Shown: positions 17,942 to 26,912, counted from the first letter of the stretch. The stretch is DNA of 64,000 nucleotides from UBA699 sp050261915 (GCA_050261915.1 JBLNDT010000027.1:49177-113176); one strand, 5' to 3'. Translations and numbers: made by a program. Notes: generated from the sequence alone by a model not told the origin.

Positions 17942-18859
17942 ATGAAATATTTGATTATTGGGTCGGGAGCAATAGGAAGCTGCATAGGAGGCTTTTTAAC
18001 TTCAGTTAATAAAGATGTTTCCTTTATATCAAGGGGAGAAAAACTTAAGTATTTAAAGGAAAATGGACTTCGGCTTAAGACGGATGTAAAAGGTGATTTT
18101 TATCTCCCAAAAGTTAAAGCTTATTCAGAAGCAGAGTATAGTGATAAGGCTGATGTCATTTTTGTTTGTGTAAAAACTTATTCTTTCCATAATGTTTTAG
18201 AACTTATTAAAAAAGCTTCTCATAAAAACACAATTGTAATCCCGACTGCAAACGGTTTTGGAAACGGCAACAGGCTATCAAAATCATTGCCAGAACTTCA
18301 TTTGTTAGATGGATGTGTTTATATTTTTACACATATAGATGGAATAGGCTCGGTAGTACAGAAAGGAAATTTCTTCAGATTTGTTTTTGGACCGAGAAAA
18401 GATGACCCCATTGATTCAAATCTATTAAATCAAGTAGAGAATGATTTAAAGGAAAGCGGAATTACTGGAATTTTATCAAAAGATATAGAGTTGGATACAT
18501 TTAGGAAGTTTACATTTATATCAACCTTTGCAGCCTGCGGAGCTTATTATGATATTACTTCAAAGGAAATGCAGGAACCTGGAAAGTATAGAGACACCTT
18601 CATTGAACTATGCAAAGAGATTGAAGCTGTAGGAAAAAAACTTGGTTTGAAATTAGATATGGATATAACAGCAGACAACCTTAAGATTGTAGATAATAAT
18701 ACCCCTGATACAACTTCATCCATGCAGAGGGATATTAAAGAAGGTAAACAATCAGAAATTGACAGCATAGTGTTTGAGGTTGTAAGACTTGCTGAAAAGC
18801 TGGGAGTTGAGGCTCCTGCTTACAAAAGGATAGCAGAACATTTTGGATATAAAAATTGA
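17942..18859 (+). CDS. Ketopantoate reductase family protein (ApbA/PanE-like)
   Basis: A 305-residue NAD(P)-dependent reductase. The N-terminal Rossmann motif is YLIIGSGAIGSCIGGFL; the family segments VIFVCVKTYS and TTSSMQRDIKEGKQSEID (substrate-binding helix) are present. True PanE makes pantoate for coenzyme A, but many clostridia have extra paralogs of unknown substrate. No pan genes are nearby, so I leave the symbol blank. A ribosome binding site (AGGAGAAGGAG) precedes the ATG. It ends in a terminator shared with the convergent surface protein. Confidence 0.85.
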   Translation: MKYLIIGSGAIGSCIGGFLTSVNKDVSFISRGEKLKYLKENGLRLKTDVKGDFYLPKVKAYSEAEYSDKADVIFVCVKTYSFHNVLELIKKASHKNTIVIPTANGFGNGNRLSKSLPELHLLDGCVYIFTHIDGIGSVVQKGNFFRFVFGPRKDDPIDSNLLNQVENDLKESGITGILSKDIELDTFRKFTFISTFAACGAYYDITSKEMQEPGKYRDTFIELCKEIEAVGKKLGLKLDMDITADNLKIVDNNTPDTTSSMQRDIKEGKQSEIDSIVFEVVRLAEKLGVEAPAYKRIAEHFGYKN

Positions 18860-18884
18860 GGAAGGCCCATTGGGCTTTCCTCTT
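18858..18884. terminator. Bidirectional intrinsic terminator
   Basis: GAGGAAGGCCCA faces TGGGCTTTCCTC, followed by TTTAAGG. It separates the convergent reductase and leucine-rich-repeat genes. Confidence 0.8.
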
Positions 18885-18894
18885 TAAGGTTAAT

Positions 18895-20565
18895 CTATTT
18901 TATTGAATTAAGTCTTGAAAGTAATGGAGCTTGCTCTGTTGCATCAACATTTGTTGCTATTACTGCAGCTCTTGCAGCTTCAACATCTGTTTTTAACTTG
19001 CTTGCCTCAGCTTTCTTTACAAGGGCTGCGGCATCATCTATAGGATTTGTAGCTCTATATGGTACTGATGAATTCCAGTAACCGTTTGCTGCTATGAAGC
19101 ACCAACCGGTAATATCCTTTGCCCAGGTAGCATGATCCACCCAGTATCCATTTCTTATATAGCCCCAACCCATAGAATCCTTAGCCCAGCCTTCTTTTAC
19201 CCAGGAGCCGTCAACTGCACTTAAGAAGCACCAGCCTGTAGAATCCTTAGCCCAGCCATTCTTTATCTTGATGCCATTCTGGTAATAATACCAGGTATTA
19301 TTTGAGGTTACCCAGCCATTTATTTTTACTGTGGGTACGGTAGGTTTAGCAGGTACTATAGGTGTAGTAGGTATTGTAGGTACAGTAACGTTAGCCATAA
19401 ATTTTTGCTGCAACTGTGTCCATGGGGCCACATTATAACCTTTAGCCCCGGATGGTATATTAAGCACAGCGGTTGAAGGTATGTTGCAAAATGTAGCAGA
19501 ACCCGCCTCTGAAATTTCTGGATAGGCTGCTGCATAGTTTTCATACAGTGACAAGTTCATTGCATTTGTCACTGGTGCATTTGCTGGATATGCATAAACG
19601 GTTTTCAATCCACTGCAATCATAAAATGCACCATAGTCAATGGTGGCAACACTGCTTGGTATAGTTACAGTTGTAAGTTTGTTGCAGCCCCTAAATGCCA
19701 AGGCTCCAATTTTTGTTAACCTCTTTGGCAGTGTAACACTTGTTAAATTGGTGCAGTTAAAAAACATTAAGTCGCTAATGCTGGTAACACTGTCCGGTAT
19801 AGTAACGCTTGTTAGGCTGGTGCAGTTTAAAAAAGTACAACTGCCAAAGCTGATCTTACTATCGGGTATTGTTATACTGTTTAGTTTACTACAGTTATGA
19901 AAGGCACTATCACCTATATTGGTAATACCGGTTGGCAATGTTACCTTGGTAAGGTTACTGCAGCCATCAAAAGCATAGTTGCCAATGTTAGTAACACCAT
20001 TTGGAATAGTAATGCTTGTTAAGTTGCTGCAGTTACCAAAGGCCCAATTGTCAATGTTGGTAACACCATTTGGTATTGTAATGCTTTTTAAGCTGCTGCA
20101 GCCATAAAATGTAAAGTAGTTAATGTTGGTTACACTATTTGGAATAGTTATGCTTGTTATATTACTACAGCTATTAAAAGCACCTTCCCCAATACTGGTT
20201 ACACTATTTGGTATTGTAACGTTTGTAAGATTGTTGCAGTAACTAAAAACACTGTTGCCAATGCTGGTTACACTGCTGGGGATTTTAATGCTTTTCAGGC
20301 TGCTGCGACCTGAAAACGATTCATGGCTTATTCTAATTATGGTATACCCGTCAATACTGCTAGGTATTACAACATCACCGCCGGCTCCTGTATAACCTGT
20401 TATTTTAGCAGTTTTGGCAGTACTGTCTACAATGGTATAAACGAAACCATTTTTTGTAGTTTCAGCATGAGCATTGTAGGTTGGAAAGCAAAGTATTTGT
20501 GCACTTATCAAAGTCAGCATCAATATAAACAATCCGATTTTTCTAAAACTATTGTTAACAATCAC
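18895..20565 (-). CDS. BspA-like leucine-rich-repeat surface protein
   Basis: About 556 residues. A signal peptide (residues 1-35, ending near YNAHA) is followed by about a dozen 23-residue LRR_5 repeats with the pattern LTSITIPNxVTxIGxxAFxxC (residues 50-340). A proline-rich linker (PTIPTTPIVPAKPTVPT) leads to Trp-rich repeats of the type GWAKDSTGWCFL/NGYW that resemble choline- or cell-wall-binding repeats, and a helical tail ends the protein. It is probably a wall-bound adhesin-like protein. I chose GTG 20565 because AAAGGAGG lies 7 nt upstream; the more upstream in-frame ATG places that site inside the gene. Confidence 0.85.
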   Translation of the reverse strand: MIVNNSFRKIGLFILMLTLISAQILCFPTYNAHAETTKNGFVYTIVDSTAKTAKITGYTGAGGDVVIPSSIDGYTIIRISHESFSGRSSLKSIKIPSSVTSIGNSVFSYCNNLTNVTIPNSVTSIGEGAFNSCSNITSITIPNSVTNINYFTFYGCSSLKSITIPNGVTNIDNWAFGNCSNLTSITIPNGVTNIGNYAFDGCSNLTKVTLPTGITNIGDSAFHNCSKLNSITIPDSKISFGSCTFLNCTSLTSVTIPDSVTSISDLMFFNCTNLTSVTLPKRLTKIGALAFRGCNKLTTVTIPSSVATIDYGAFYDCSGLKTVYAYPANAPVTNAMNLSLYENYAAAYPEISEAGSATFCNIPSTAVLNIPSGAKGYNVAPWTQLQQKFMANVTVPTIPTTPIVPAKPTVPTVKINGWVTSNNTWYYYQNGIKIKNGWAKDSTGWCFLSAVDGSWVKEGWAKDSMGWGYIRNGYWVDHATWAKDITGWCFIAANGYWNSSVPYRATNPIDDAAALVKKAEASKLKTDVEAARAAVIATNVDATEQAPLLSRLNSIK

Positions 20566-20763
20566 TATTTTTCCTCCTTTAATAATAAATTTCAACTCAA
20601 TATAATGGTAAATAGTTCAAGTTTCTCCATTAACATACTAACTATAACATATATCGCACATAAATGCAAAATAATGGTTATGTTTTTGCAAATGCAATTA
20701 AACAAATGTATTATTGACACTTGAACATTTAAGGAAGATAATAAAATATGATTGAACAACACT

Positions 20764-20791
20764 CAGCTCATCACTTAAGGTGGTGGGCTTA
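20764..20791 (+). other. GC-richer imperfect hairpin upstream of AEC transporter
   Basis: AGCTCATCAC pairs, with G-T wobbles, with GTGGTGGGCT around TTAAG. It stands out in AT-rich flanks and resembles the end hairpins of IS200/IS605-type elements. No transposase remains nearby, and it could equally be a weak terminator. Confidence 0.35.
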
Positions 20792-20821
20792 AAGTTTATT
20801 AGCCATGTTAGGAGTATAAAA

Positions 20822-21784
20822 ATGAATGTTTTTTTACATATACTTGCACATAACATAATACCAGTGTTTATAATAATAGGTATTGGATTTATAATGGGAA
20901 AAAAGTTTGAAGTGAATTTATTTACCTTGAGTAAATTTACAATTTATGTATTTGTACCCGCATTTGTATTCTTTAATTTGTATACCGCTGATTTATCAAT
21001 GGACATGCTCAAAATCCTATTGTTTTCAATAACATATATGGGGGCAAGCTGGGTGCTTGGAAATATTATTTCAAGAGTCCGTAAATTTGATAAGGGTATG
21101 ACAAGCGCCTTTGAAAACTCAATTATGTTTAATAATTCTGGGAATATAGGTATATCCCTTATTACACTGGTTTTTGGAAGTGCACCTTATATAATTAACG
21201 GTAAAACCCCGTACTTGCATCAAGCTCTGGCAGCTCAGGTTATTATTTTAATATTTATGAACATTACAATGAACACTTTAGGTTTTTATAATGCAGGAAG
21301 GGCTAAAATGGCAATGAAGGATTCCGTTTATCATATACTGACCATGCCTGCCATATATGCCATATTACTTGCACTGCTGCTTAAGTATTTACATGTGGAT
21401 GTTGAATCAACACCTTTTTGGCCTGCATTGCTAAATGTGAAAGATGGACTTGTGCCAATGGCATTATTGACTCTTGGTACTCAGCTTTCAAAAACAAAGT
21501 TTGATTTTATGAATGTAAATGTAAATATATCAGTTTTTACAAGGCTTGTGCTTGGACCGTTAATGGCTGTGATATTTATACATTTATTTGGATTTACAGG
21601 GGTTATTGCTCAAACTATTTTAATATCATACTCAGTTCCAACAGCTGTTAACACGGTAATAATAGCAGTAGATTGTAAAAACTGTGAAAACTTTGCTTCC
21701 CAGCAGGTTATGGTATCTACTATTTTTAGTGCAGTTACATTAACAACAGCAATATTCATGGCAGGGATATTATTCCCTTTGTAG
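20822..21784 (+). CDS. AEC-family transporter (auxin efflux carrier-like)
   Basis: A 320-residue membrane protein with about ten helices. The N-terminal IIPVFIIIGIGFIMGKKF and the conserved SFxNNSGNIGISL-type segment (here MFNNSGNIGISLITLVFGS) identify the AEC family, which exports organic acids or amino acids such as malate. ATG 20822 has TTAGGAG upstream. The metallophosphoesterase gene begins 15 nt after its stop with its own strong ribosome binding site. Confidence 0.9.
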   Translation: MNVFLHILAHNIIPVFIIIGIGFIMGKKFEVNLFTLSKFTIYVFVPAFVFFNLYTADLSMDMLKILLFSITYMGASWVLGNIISRVRKFDKGMTSAFENSIMFNNSGNIGISLITLVFGSAPYIINGKTPYLHQALAAQVIILIFMNITMNTLGFYNAGRAKMAMKDSVYHILTMPAIYAILLALLLKYLHVDVESTPFWPALLNVKDGLVPMALLTLGTQLSKTKFDFMNVNVNISVFTRLVLGPLMAVIFIHLFGFTGVIAQTILISYSVPTAVNTVIIAVDCKNCENFASQQVMVSTIFSAVTLTTAIFMAGILFPL

Positions 21785-21799
21785 AAAGGAGGGCGAATT

Positions 21800-22918
21800 A
21801 TGTGGCGTTTTATGGCTATGATAATTATAATATTATTTCCTGGGGCAATATACTTTTTGCTGCATTTTAAAAAGTTGTCCTTTATAGATCGTCTTAATAA
21901 ACCAACATGGCTTCCTTGGGCTATTGCATCGGTTATGACCTTGATTTGCGCTTATATGGTACATGCAGTTTTAGAATTACCCGCAGCTATTGTATTATTT
22001 ATTTTGTATTCCTTTATAATATCGGATATTTTAAACTTAATCATTAAAAAGTGGGTAAAGCAGAAAAAGCTTCAAGAAAATTGGAGAAAGGTCAATGGAA
22101 GCGGAACTACAGTGCTGGTATTTACCGGGTTAATTATTTGTGTTAGTTATCTTACTGCAATTCATGTGGTAAAAACAAATTATGATATATATTCTGATAA
22201 GAGGTTTGGTAATAGTACAATGAAAATTTCTCTTATATCAGATATTCATTTAGGCACATCAGTAAATCTGGTACAGCTGAAAAAGTATTGTGATGAAATT
22301 CAAGCTTCAAACCCAGATATACTTGTAATTGATGGAGATGCTTTTGATGAAAATACACCAAAGGGATATATGGAGGCGGCATGTAAGCTTCTTGGAGAAA
22401 TAAAAACCACCTATGGAATATATTATGTTTTTGGAAACCATGAAAAAGGAATTCATGGCATATTGCCATATTTTACAACAGAGGAAGTTAAATCAAACCT
22501 GGTATCAAATAATATAAGTGTACTTGATGATAGTACAAAGCTTGTAAACAATATGTTTTATATTGTTGGAAGAAAAGATGCATCAATCGACGGGAACGCA
22601 AGCAGAAGTACATTGAATGAATTGCTGACTGGAGTGGATAAAAATAAATTCATACTTTTGCTGGACCATCAGCCTTTGGAACTAGAGTCTGCATCAGGGC
22701 TTGGAGTGGATCTTCAGCTGTCTGGCCACACCCATGGAGGACAGATATGGCCAACTGGACCACTTATAAGTATGTTTAATAAAAATGGGGTGGAATATGG
22801 CTATAAAAGTATTGGAAACTATCAAATAATTGTAACCTCAGGACTTGGAGCCTGGAATTATCCTTTAAGACTGGGAAGCAAAGCGGAAATTGTTACAATA
22901 CAGCTTCATTTAAAATAG
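21800..22918 (+). CDS. Membrane-anchored metallophosphoesterase
   Basis: A 372-residue protein. Residues 1-125 hold about four hydrophobic helices. The calcineurin-like phosphoesterase domain then shows all its metal motifs: LISDIHLGT, DGDAFDE, FGNHEKG, a lone His in LLDHQPLEL, and SGHTHGGQIW. The arrangement resembles YkuE/YaeI-like phosphoesterases that act on lipids or nucleotides at the membrane. GAAAGGAGGG precedes the ATG. The next GNAT gene is 8 nt downstream. Confidence 0.9.
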   Translation: MWRFMAMIIIILFPGAIYFLLHFKKLSFIDRLNKPTWLPWAIASVMTLICAYMVHAVLELPAAIVLFILYSFIISDILNLIIKKWVKQKKLQENWRKVNGSGTTVLVFTGLIICVSYLTAIHVVKTNYDIYSDKRFGNSTMKISLISDIHLGTSVNLVQLKKYCDEIQASNPDILVIDGDAFDENTPKGYMEAACKLLGEIKTTYGIYYVFGNHEKGIHGILPYFTTEEVKSNLVSNNISVLDDSTKLVNNMFYIVGRKDASIDGNASRSTLNELLTGVDKNKFILLLDHQPLELESASGLGVDLQLSGHTHGGQIWPTGPLISMFNKNGVEYGYKSIGNYQIIVTSGLGAWNYPLRLGSKAEIVTIQLHLK

Positions 22919-22926
22919 GGGGTATT

Positions 22927-23451
22927 ATGAAAAAGTATTTTTTGAAAACTGAAAGGCTGGGATTTTCAATATGGGATGAAAAGGATACCAGGGATGCAAT
23001 AGAGATTTGGTGCAGCAAGGCTGTAACAAAATACATCACTGCAACCGGAGAAATGTCAAAAGAACAAGCATTACAAAGACTGAAAAAGGAAATAGATACG
23101 TATAATAGTATTAGTATCCAATACTGGCCGGTTTATCTCATTGAAACTGGCGAGAATATAGGCTGCTGTGGTGTTCGTCCTTATAATCAAGAAAACCACA
23201 TTCTTGAAATGGGTGTACATTTAAAAGAGCAGTTTTGGAGAAAAGGATATGGGGCAGAGGCATGTACTGCAGTAATAAAATACTCCTTGAATGTTTTAGG
23301 AGCAAACGCAATTTTTGCAGGACATAATCCTAAAAATACTGCTTCTGCTGAAATGCTTAAAAAACTTGGCTTTAAATACTTAAGGGATGAATTTTATCCC
23401 CCTACAGGTTTATATCATCCTTCATATTTATTAAAAAGGCAGGATCAATAA
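22927..23451 (+). CDS. GNAT-family N-acetyltransferase
   Basis: A 174-residue RimL-like GNAT. The start KTERLGFSIWDEKDTRDAIEI is the family N-terminus; the acetyl-CoA loop is MGVHLKEQFWRKGYGAEA, and the C-terminus has NTASAEMLKKLGFKYLRDE. It follows the phosphoesterase by 8 nt and precedes another GNAT by 20 nt. Confidence 0.9.
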   Translation: MKKYFLKTERLGFSIWDEKDTRDAIEIWCSKAVTKYITATGEMSKEQALQRLKKEIDTYNSISIQYWPVYLIETGENIGCCGVRPYNQENHILEMGVHLKEQFWRKGYGAEACTAVIKYSLNVLGANAIFAGHNPKNTASAEMLKKLGFKYLRDEFYPPTGLYHPSYLLKRQDQ

Positions 23452-23471
23452 AACGGAGGCGGAAGCTTATT

Positions 23472-23975
23472 ATGAGAATATTAAAGTCGGAAAGGTTAAT
23501 ATTAAGGCCATTGACATTTAACGAACTGCTGCACATAAATAATAATGATATAAGTAAGTTTGGAACTTATATTGAAACAGAAGCAATGCTAAATTTTGTT
23601 AAGACAGCAATATCAAAGAAAATTACAAAGATGCAAAATGTTGATGAAAAAGTACATCCATGGTGCACTTATTGGCTGATAATTGACAGCAACAACGGTA
23701 AAGGTGTAGGATTTATTGGGTTTAAGGGGTTTCCGGATGAAAATGGTTATTCTGAGGTTGGATACAGTATTTCAACAAATTACAGAAAAAAAAGACTTAC
23801 TACGGAGGCTTTGGAAACATTATTGAAATGGGCTGATGAATGTGATGAATGCAGGGGAATTACTGCTAAAACTCTAAAAACAAATACAGGCTCAAATAAA
23901 GTATTGCAGAACTGTAATTTTCAGTTGAGTGAATCCAGTGAAAAGGAAAATTATTATGTTATTAAATTCAAGTGA
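23472..23975 (+). CDS. GNAT-family N-acetyltransferase
   Basis: A 167-residue GNAT beginning ILKSERLILRPLTFNELL. The acetyl-CoA loop is VGYSISTNYRKKRLTTEA (about residues 96-113), in which the usual Gly after RKK is replaced by Arg-Leu, and NTGSNKVLQNCNFQLSE gives the C-terminal motif. GGAGGCGGAAGC lies upstream of the ATG. Two GNAT genes in a row here, and two more in a row at 14.5-15.6 kb, suggest local duplication. Confidence 0.85.
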   Translation: MRILKSERLILRPLTFNELLHINNNDISKFGTYIETEAMLNFVKTAISKKITKMQNVDEKVHPWCTYWLIIDSNNGKGVGFIGFKGFPDENGYSEVGYSISTNYRKKRLTTEALETLLKWADECDECRGITAKTLKTNTGSNKVLQNCNFQLSESSEKENYYVIKFK

Positions 23976-24001
23976 GGTCATCTAGCGATGGAGGAATTTT
24001 A

Positions 24002-24859
24002 ATGATATATTATGTCATCGATGCATTTACTGAAAGGAAATTTTGCGGCAATCCTGCTGGTGTAGTTATACATGAAAATTTAAGCGTAGATTTTATGCAA
24101 AAATTTGCTGAGGAAGTAAGGTTTTCAGAAACAGCATTTGTTAAAAAAATTGACGAATCGAACTTTGAAATAAGATTTTTTACACCAACTGCCGAAGTTG
24201 AACTTTGTGGCCATGCTACCATTGCTTCATTTAGAGCCTTGCTGGACAGCAAAATTATCAGAAACAATAATAAATATTTTATGAAAACCCTTGTTGCCAC
24301 TTTGCCTGTTTATGTTGACAATTCATATATAATGATGGAACAGGCAGAGCCCATACTTGGAAAAACATTTCATGATTATAGTACTTTGGCAGAAATATTT
24401 AAAATTAATAGCAGCGGCATAGGGGATATGAAGTACAATTTAGTACCTCAAGCTGCAAGCACTGGGCTTTGGGATATTATGCTGCCGTTAAAATCAAAAG
24501 AAGTATTGTACAGTCTAAATCCTGATTTTAAAAAGCTTGCTGAATATTCAAGGGTAAAATGTGTAGGTGGAGTACATGCATTTACATTGGATTCTGTGGA
24601 CAGTATAGCAATGTGCAGAAACTTCTGCCCATTATTTGGCATACCAGAGGAAGCAGCTACCGGAACTTCAAACGGTGCCCTTTTATACTACTTGTATAAA
24701 AATGATGTGATAAATAAATTCGAAGAAAGTTACACTTTTCTTCAAGGACACAGTATGGGAAGACCTTCTGAAATATCAGTGAAGATTGTTAATAAAAACA
24801 ACCCAAAGATTATGGTGGGCGGAAAAGCTGTGGTTATATCAAGGGGCGAACTGATTTAA
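24002..24859 (+). CDS. PhzF-family isomerase
   Basis: A 285-residue PhzF/DapF-fold protein. It opens with YYVIDAFTERKFCGNPAGVV, has the catalytic glutamate in VRFSETAFV, the ELCGHATIAS loop, and the second-half EEAATGTSNGAL. PhzF-like isomerases move hydrogens on small-ring acids; most clostridial members have unknown substrates. ATG 24002 has GGAGGA 7 nt upstream; a GTG at 23972 does not. A second PhzF gene lies at 29955. Confidence 0.9.
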   Translation: MIYYVIDAFTERKFCGNPAGVVIHENLSVDFMQKFAEEVRFSETAFVKKIDESNFEIRFFTPTAEVELCGHATIASFRALLDSKIIRNNNKYFMKTLVATLPVYVDNSYIMMEQAEPILGKTFHDYSTLAEIFKINSSGIGDMKYNLVPQAASTGLWDIMLPLKSKEVLYSLNPDFKKLAEYSRVKCVGGVHAFTLDSVDSIAMCRNFCPLFGIPEEAATGTSNGALLYYLYKNDVINKFEESYTFLQGHSMGRPSEISVKIVNKNNPKIMVGGKAVVISRGELI

Positions 24860-24865
24860 GTGCTT

Positions 24866-25345
24866 CTACAAGCTCATTGGCGCATAAACATTGTATTTGA
24901 ATTCTGGAGTGATTAGGTCATTTACTATTTTACTTTCCTGTTTGTTAGCACAATATGCCTTGATGGAAAGTGTTTTTATCATCATATTGTCATAAACCAC
25001 ACTGGTTTTTGTGGCAATATTTTCGCTTCGCAAAACATCTGCAAACTGCTTGCCTCTATCCAAGCTGTCAGCAGTTATGTCAAAGATGTATAGTTTGTCT
25101 TTTTCAGCTTTTTTAGCAACAAGACCTGGTACAAGGGTGCCGATAAAAGTGGCAGCACATATTGCTATGATGTTGAAGAAGCCTTGTGAGTTAGCGATCC
25201 TCACCACTGCAACCATATAAACCGTGGTAGACAAAGCTGCAAATAAGCTTGAGAAGAAAAACCTATCCTTGCCAAGATAAATTGTTTTCATGGTGTTGAA
25301 TGTGTTATCAATCAATTTAAGTAAAAAAACTATTAATATTTCCAT
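24866..25345 (-). CDS. UPF0316/DUF2179-like membrane protein
   Basis: A 159-residue protein. Three hydrophobic segments (residues 1-20, 35-55, 60-80) are followed by a C-terminal cytosolic domain (KLYIFDITADSLDRGKQFADVLRSENIATKT) that resembles the DUF2179/YebE-like ligand domain of UPF0316 proteins. ATG 25345 has AAAGGAG upstream. Function unknown. The gene has an unusually elaborate leader: a consensus promoter with an internal palindrome, a small hairpin and an intrinsic terminator before the start. Confidence 0.75.
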   Translation of the reverse strand: MEILIVFLLKLIDNTFNTMKTIYLGKDRFFFSSLFAALSTTVYMVAVVRIANSQGFFNIIAICAATFIGTLVPGLVAKKAEKDKLYIFDITADSLDRGKQFADVLRSENIATKTSVVYDNMMIKTLSIKAYCANKQESKIVNDLITPEFKYNVYAPMSL

Positions 25346-25370
25346 TTTATTACTCCTTTCTGTTGCTATG

Positions 25371-25405
25371 AAAAATAAAAACTCTTGCAATAAAAATCAC
25401 AAGAG
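25371..25405 (-). terminator. Terminator hairpin in the leader of the UPF0316-like gene
   Basis: On the minus strand CTCTTG...CAAGAG is followed by TTTTTATTTTT, only about 26 nt before the start codon. Its place between promoter and gene implies attenuation. Confidence 0.7.
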
Positions 25406-25441
25406 CCGAACAAAATAATATTTATTAATAAAAATTGTTTC

Positions 25442-25456
25442 ACGCCTATTTGGCGT
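25442..25456 (-). promoter_or_regulatory. Leader hairpin ACGCC/GGCGT
   Basis: A GC-rich 5-bp stem with a 5-nt AT loop near the 5' end of the leader RNA. No known riboswitch class was recognised. Confidence 0.45.
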
Positions 25457-25474
25457 TCCTTATGCAACCTTATA

Positions 25475-25504
25475 ATTATATCACGATGTAGTGATAAATG
25501 TCAA
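25475..25504 (-). promoter_or_regulatory. Consensus promoter with palindromic operator in the spacer
   Basis: On the minus strand TTGACA (25504-25499) and TATAAT (25480-25475) are 18 bp apart. The spacer is almost filled by the perfect inverted repeat TATCAC-GATGTA-GTGATA (25479-25496), which suits a repressor that blocks RNA polymerase. Confidence 0.75.
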
Positions 25505-25546
25505 TATATTTAGAACACAAACTGCCTAAAGAAAAGAGGGATTGTG

Positions 25547-26191
25547 ATGAGTGTAAAAAAGATATTTTGGGAAAATCCATATTTAACTGAGCTTGAAGCA
25601 ATGATTACTAGTGTAAATAAAAATATTATAACCTTAGATCAAACTATTGCATTTGCTTTTTCCGGGGGGCAGGAGTCAGACTCAGGAACTATAGGGGGCT
25701 ATAAAATTATCGAGGCAGAAAAGCAGGGAAAAGAAATTTTTTACACTTTGGAACAAGGTCACAATTTTAACCTTTGTGAAAAAGTTATGATTAAAATTGA
25801 CTGGGAAAAAAGATATAAATTGATGAAGCTGCATTTTGCTGCTGAAATAATTTTGGAACTGGTATATGAAAACTATAATCATCCTGAGAAAATTGGTGCA
25901 AATATAACAGAAGACAAAGCGAGAGTTGATTTCTTTTGGGATGGAAGGATCTCAGATATATTTCCAGAACTATTAAATAAAGCAAATAATATAATAAACT
26001 CTAACCTTGATATAATAAGCAATTTCGAAAATGAGGAAGCTGAAATAAGGTATTGGCTTATTGAAGGCTTTGCACAGGTTCCTTGTGGTGGGACTCATTT
26101 GAAAAACACTGGAGAAATAGGTACAATAATATTAAAAAGAAACAATCTTGGCAAGGGAAAAGAGAGAATAGAAATATATTTACAGCAGTAA
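25547..26191 (+). CDS. Alanyl-tRNA editing protein, AlaX-like
   Basis: About 214 residues with the AlaX editing-domain layout: a beta-barrel-like start with FAFSGGQESDSGTIGGYKI, then the metal-site helix, then VPCGGTHLKNTGEIG. AlaX proteins hydrolyse mischarged Ser- or Gly-tRNA-Ala using zinc held by HxxxH, Cys and His. Here the CGGTH pair is intact, but the helix reads LHFAAEIIL, with Glu in place of the second His. The protein is therefore either a divergent editor or has altered specificity. GTG-ATG 25544/25547 follows AGAGGG; I take the ATG. Confidence 0.85.
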   Translation: MSVKKIFWENPYLTELEAMITSVNKNIITLDQTIAFAFSGGQESDSGTIGGYKIIEAEKQGKEIFYTLEQGHNFNLCEKVMIKIDWEKRYKLMKLHFAAEIILELVYENYNHPEKIGANITEDKARVDFFWDGRISDIFPELLNKANNIINSNLDIISNFENEEAEIRYWLIEGFAQVPCGGTHLKNTGEIGTIILKRNNLGKGKERIEIYLQQ

Positions 26192-26216
26192 TGTACATAA
26201 TTTAGGAGGAAATGTT

Positions 26217-26912
26217 TTGACTGATAAGAAATTGATTAATAAGGCACATGAAACATTGGCCTTTGGGGTGCTTCTTGCAATTGTAGGAGGACTGTTGGAT
26301 GCTTATACTTTTGTAGGCAGGGGCGGGGTATTTGCAAATGCTCAGACAGGAAATATTGTGCTTCTTGGAGTATATGCTTCTAAGAAAGATTGGAACCAGG
26401 TCTTAATTTATACTGCACCCATAGTGGCTTTTATAGTAGGAGTGATTGTGGCTGAATGGATAAAAAACAATTCATCCAGATACTTAATACTTGACTGGAA
26501 ACGTGAAGTTTTAATTCTTGAAATGATAGTTCTTTTTATAATTGGTTTTTTACCAGCTTCAACCTCTAATTTTATTGTTACAGTAACAATATCCTTCGTG
26601 GCTTCAGTGCAGGTATCCTCATTTCGAAAGTTGAAAGATACACCATATAACACCACTATGTGTACGGGAAATTTAAGGACAGCATCCCAGGCTGCATACA
26701 TAGCAATTACAAAAAAAGATAAAAACTCAAGAACTATAGCACTGCATTTCTTAATAATAATAGTATCCTTTTTAATTGGAGCATTATTAGGTGGGATTTT
26801 TACCCTAAGGCTTGGAGGAAAAGCTGTATGGGGTGCTGTTATTTTATTGGCTTTGGCAGTTTTGCTTCTTAATATTTATGAAAAACAGGGGATTGCTTAT
26901 GTTGAAAAATAA
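26217..26912 (+). CDS. DUF1275 (YoaK-like) membrane protein
   Basis: A 231-residue protein with six or so helices. The motifs GGLLDAYTFVGRGGVFANAQTGN and YNTTMCTGNLRTA are diagnostic of the DUF1275/YoaK family, which has no firm function. Translation starts with TTG 26217 after TAGGAGGA. Its 3' end overlaps the start of the downstream HAD-like gene by 14 nt. Confidence 0.9.
   Translation: MTDKKLINKAHETLAFGVLLAIVGGLLDAYTFVGRGGVFANAQTGNIVLLGVYASKKDWNQVLIYTAPIVAFIVGVIVAEWIKNNSSRYLILDWKREVLILEMIVLFIIGFLPASTSNFIVTVTISFVASVQVSSFRKLKDTPYNTTMCTGNLRTASQAAYIAITKKDKNSRTIALHFLIIIVSFLIGALLGGIFTLRLGGKAVWGAVILLALAVLLLNIYEKQGIAYVEK

Noticed and set aside
18895..20595. Frames opposite the LRR gene and upstream start at 20595
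   Set aside because: Repetitive antisense shadows; the 20595 start places a strong GGAGG inside the coding region, so GTG 20565 is preferred.
20764..20791. Intact IS200/IS605 element
   Set aside because: Only one imperfect hairpin is seen and no TnpA/TnpB frame lies within several kb.
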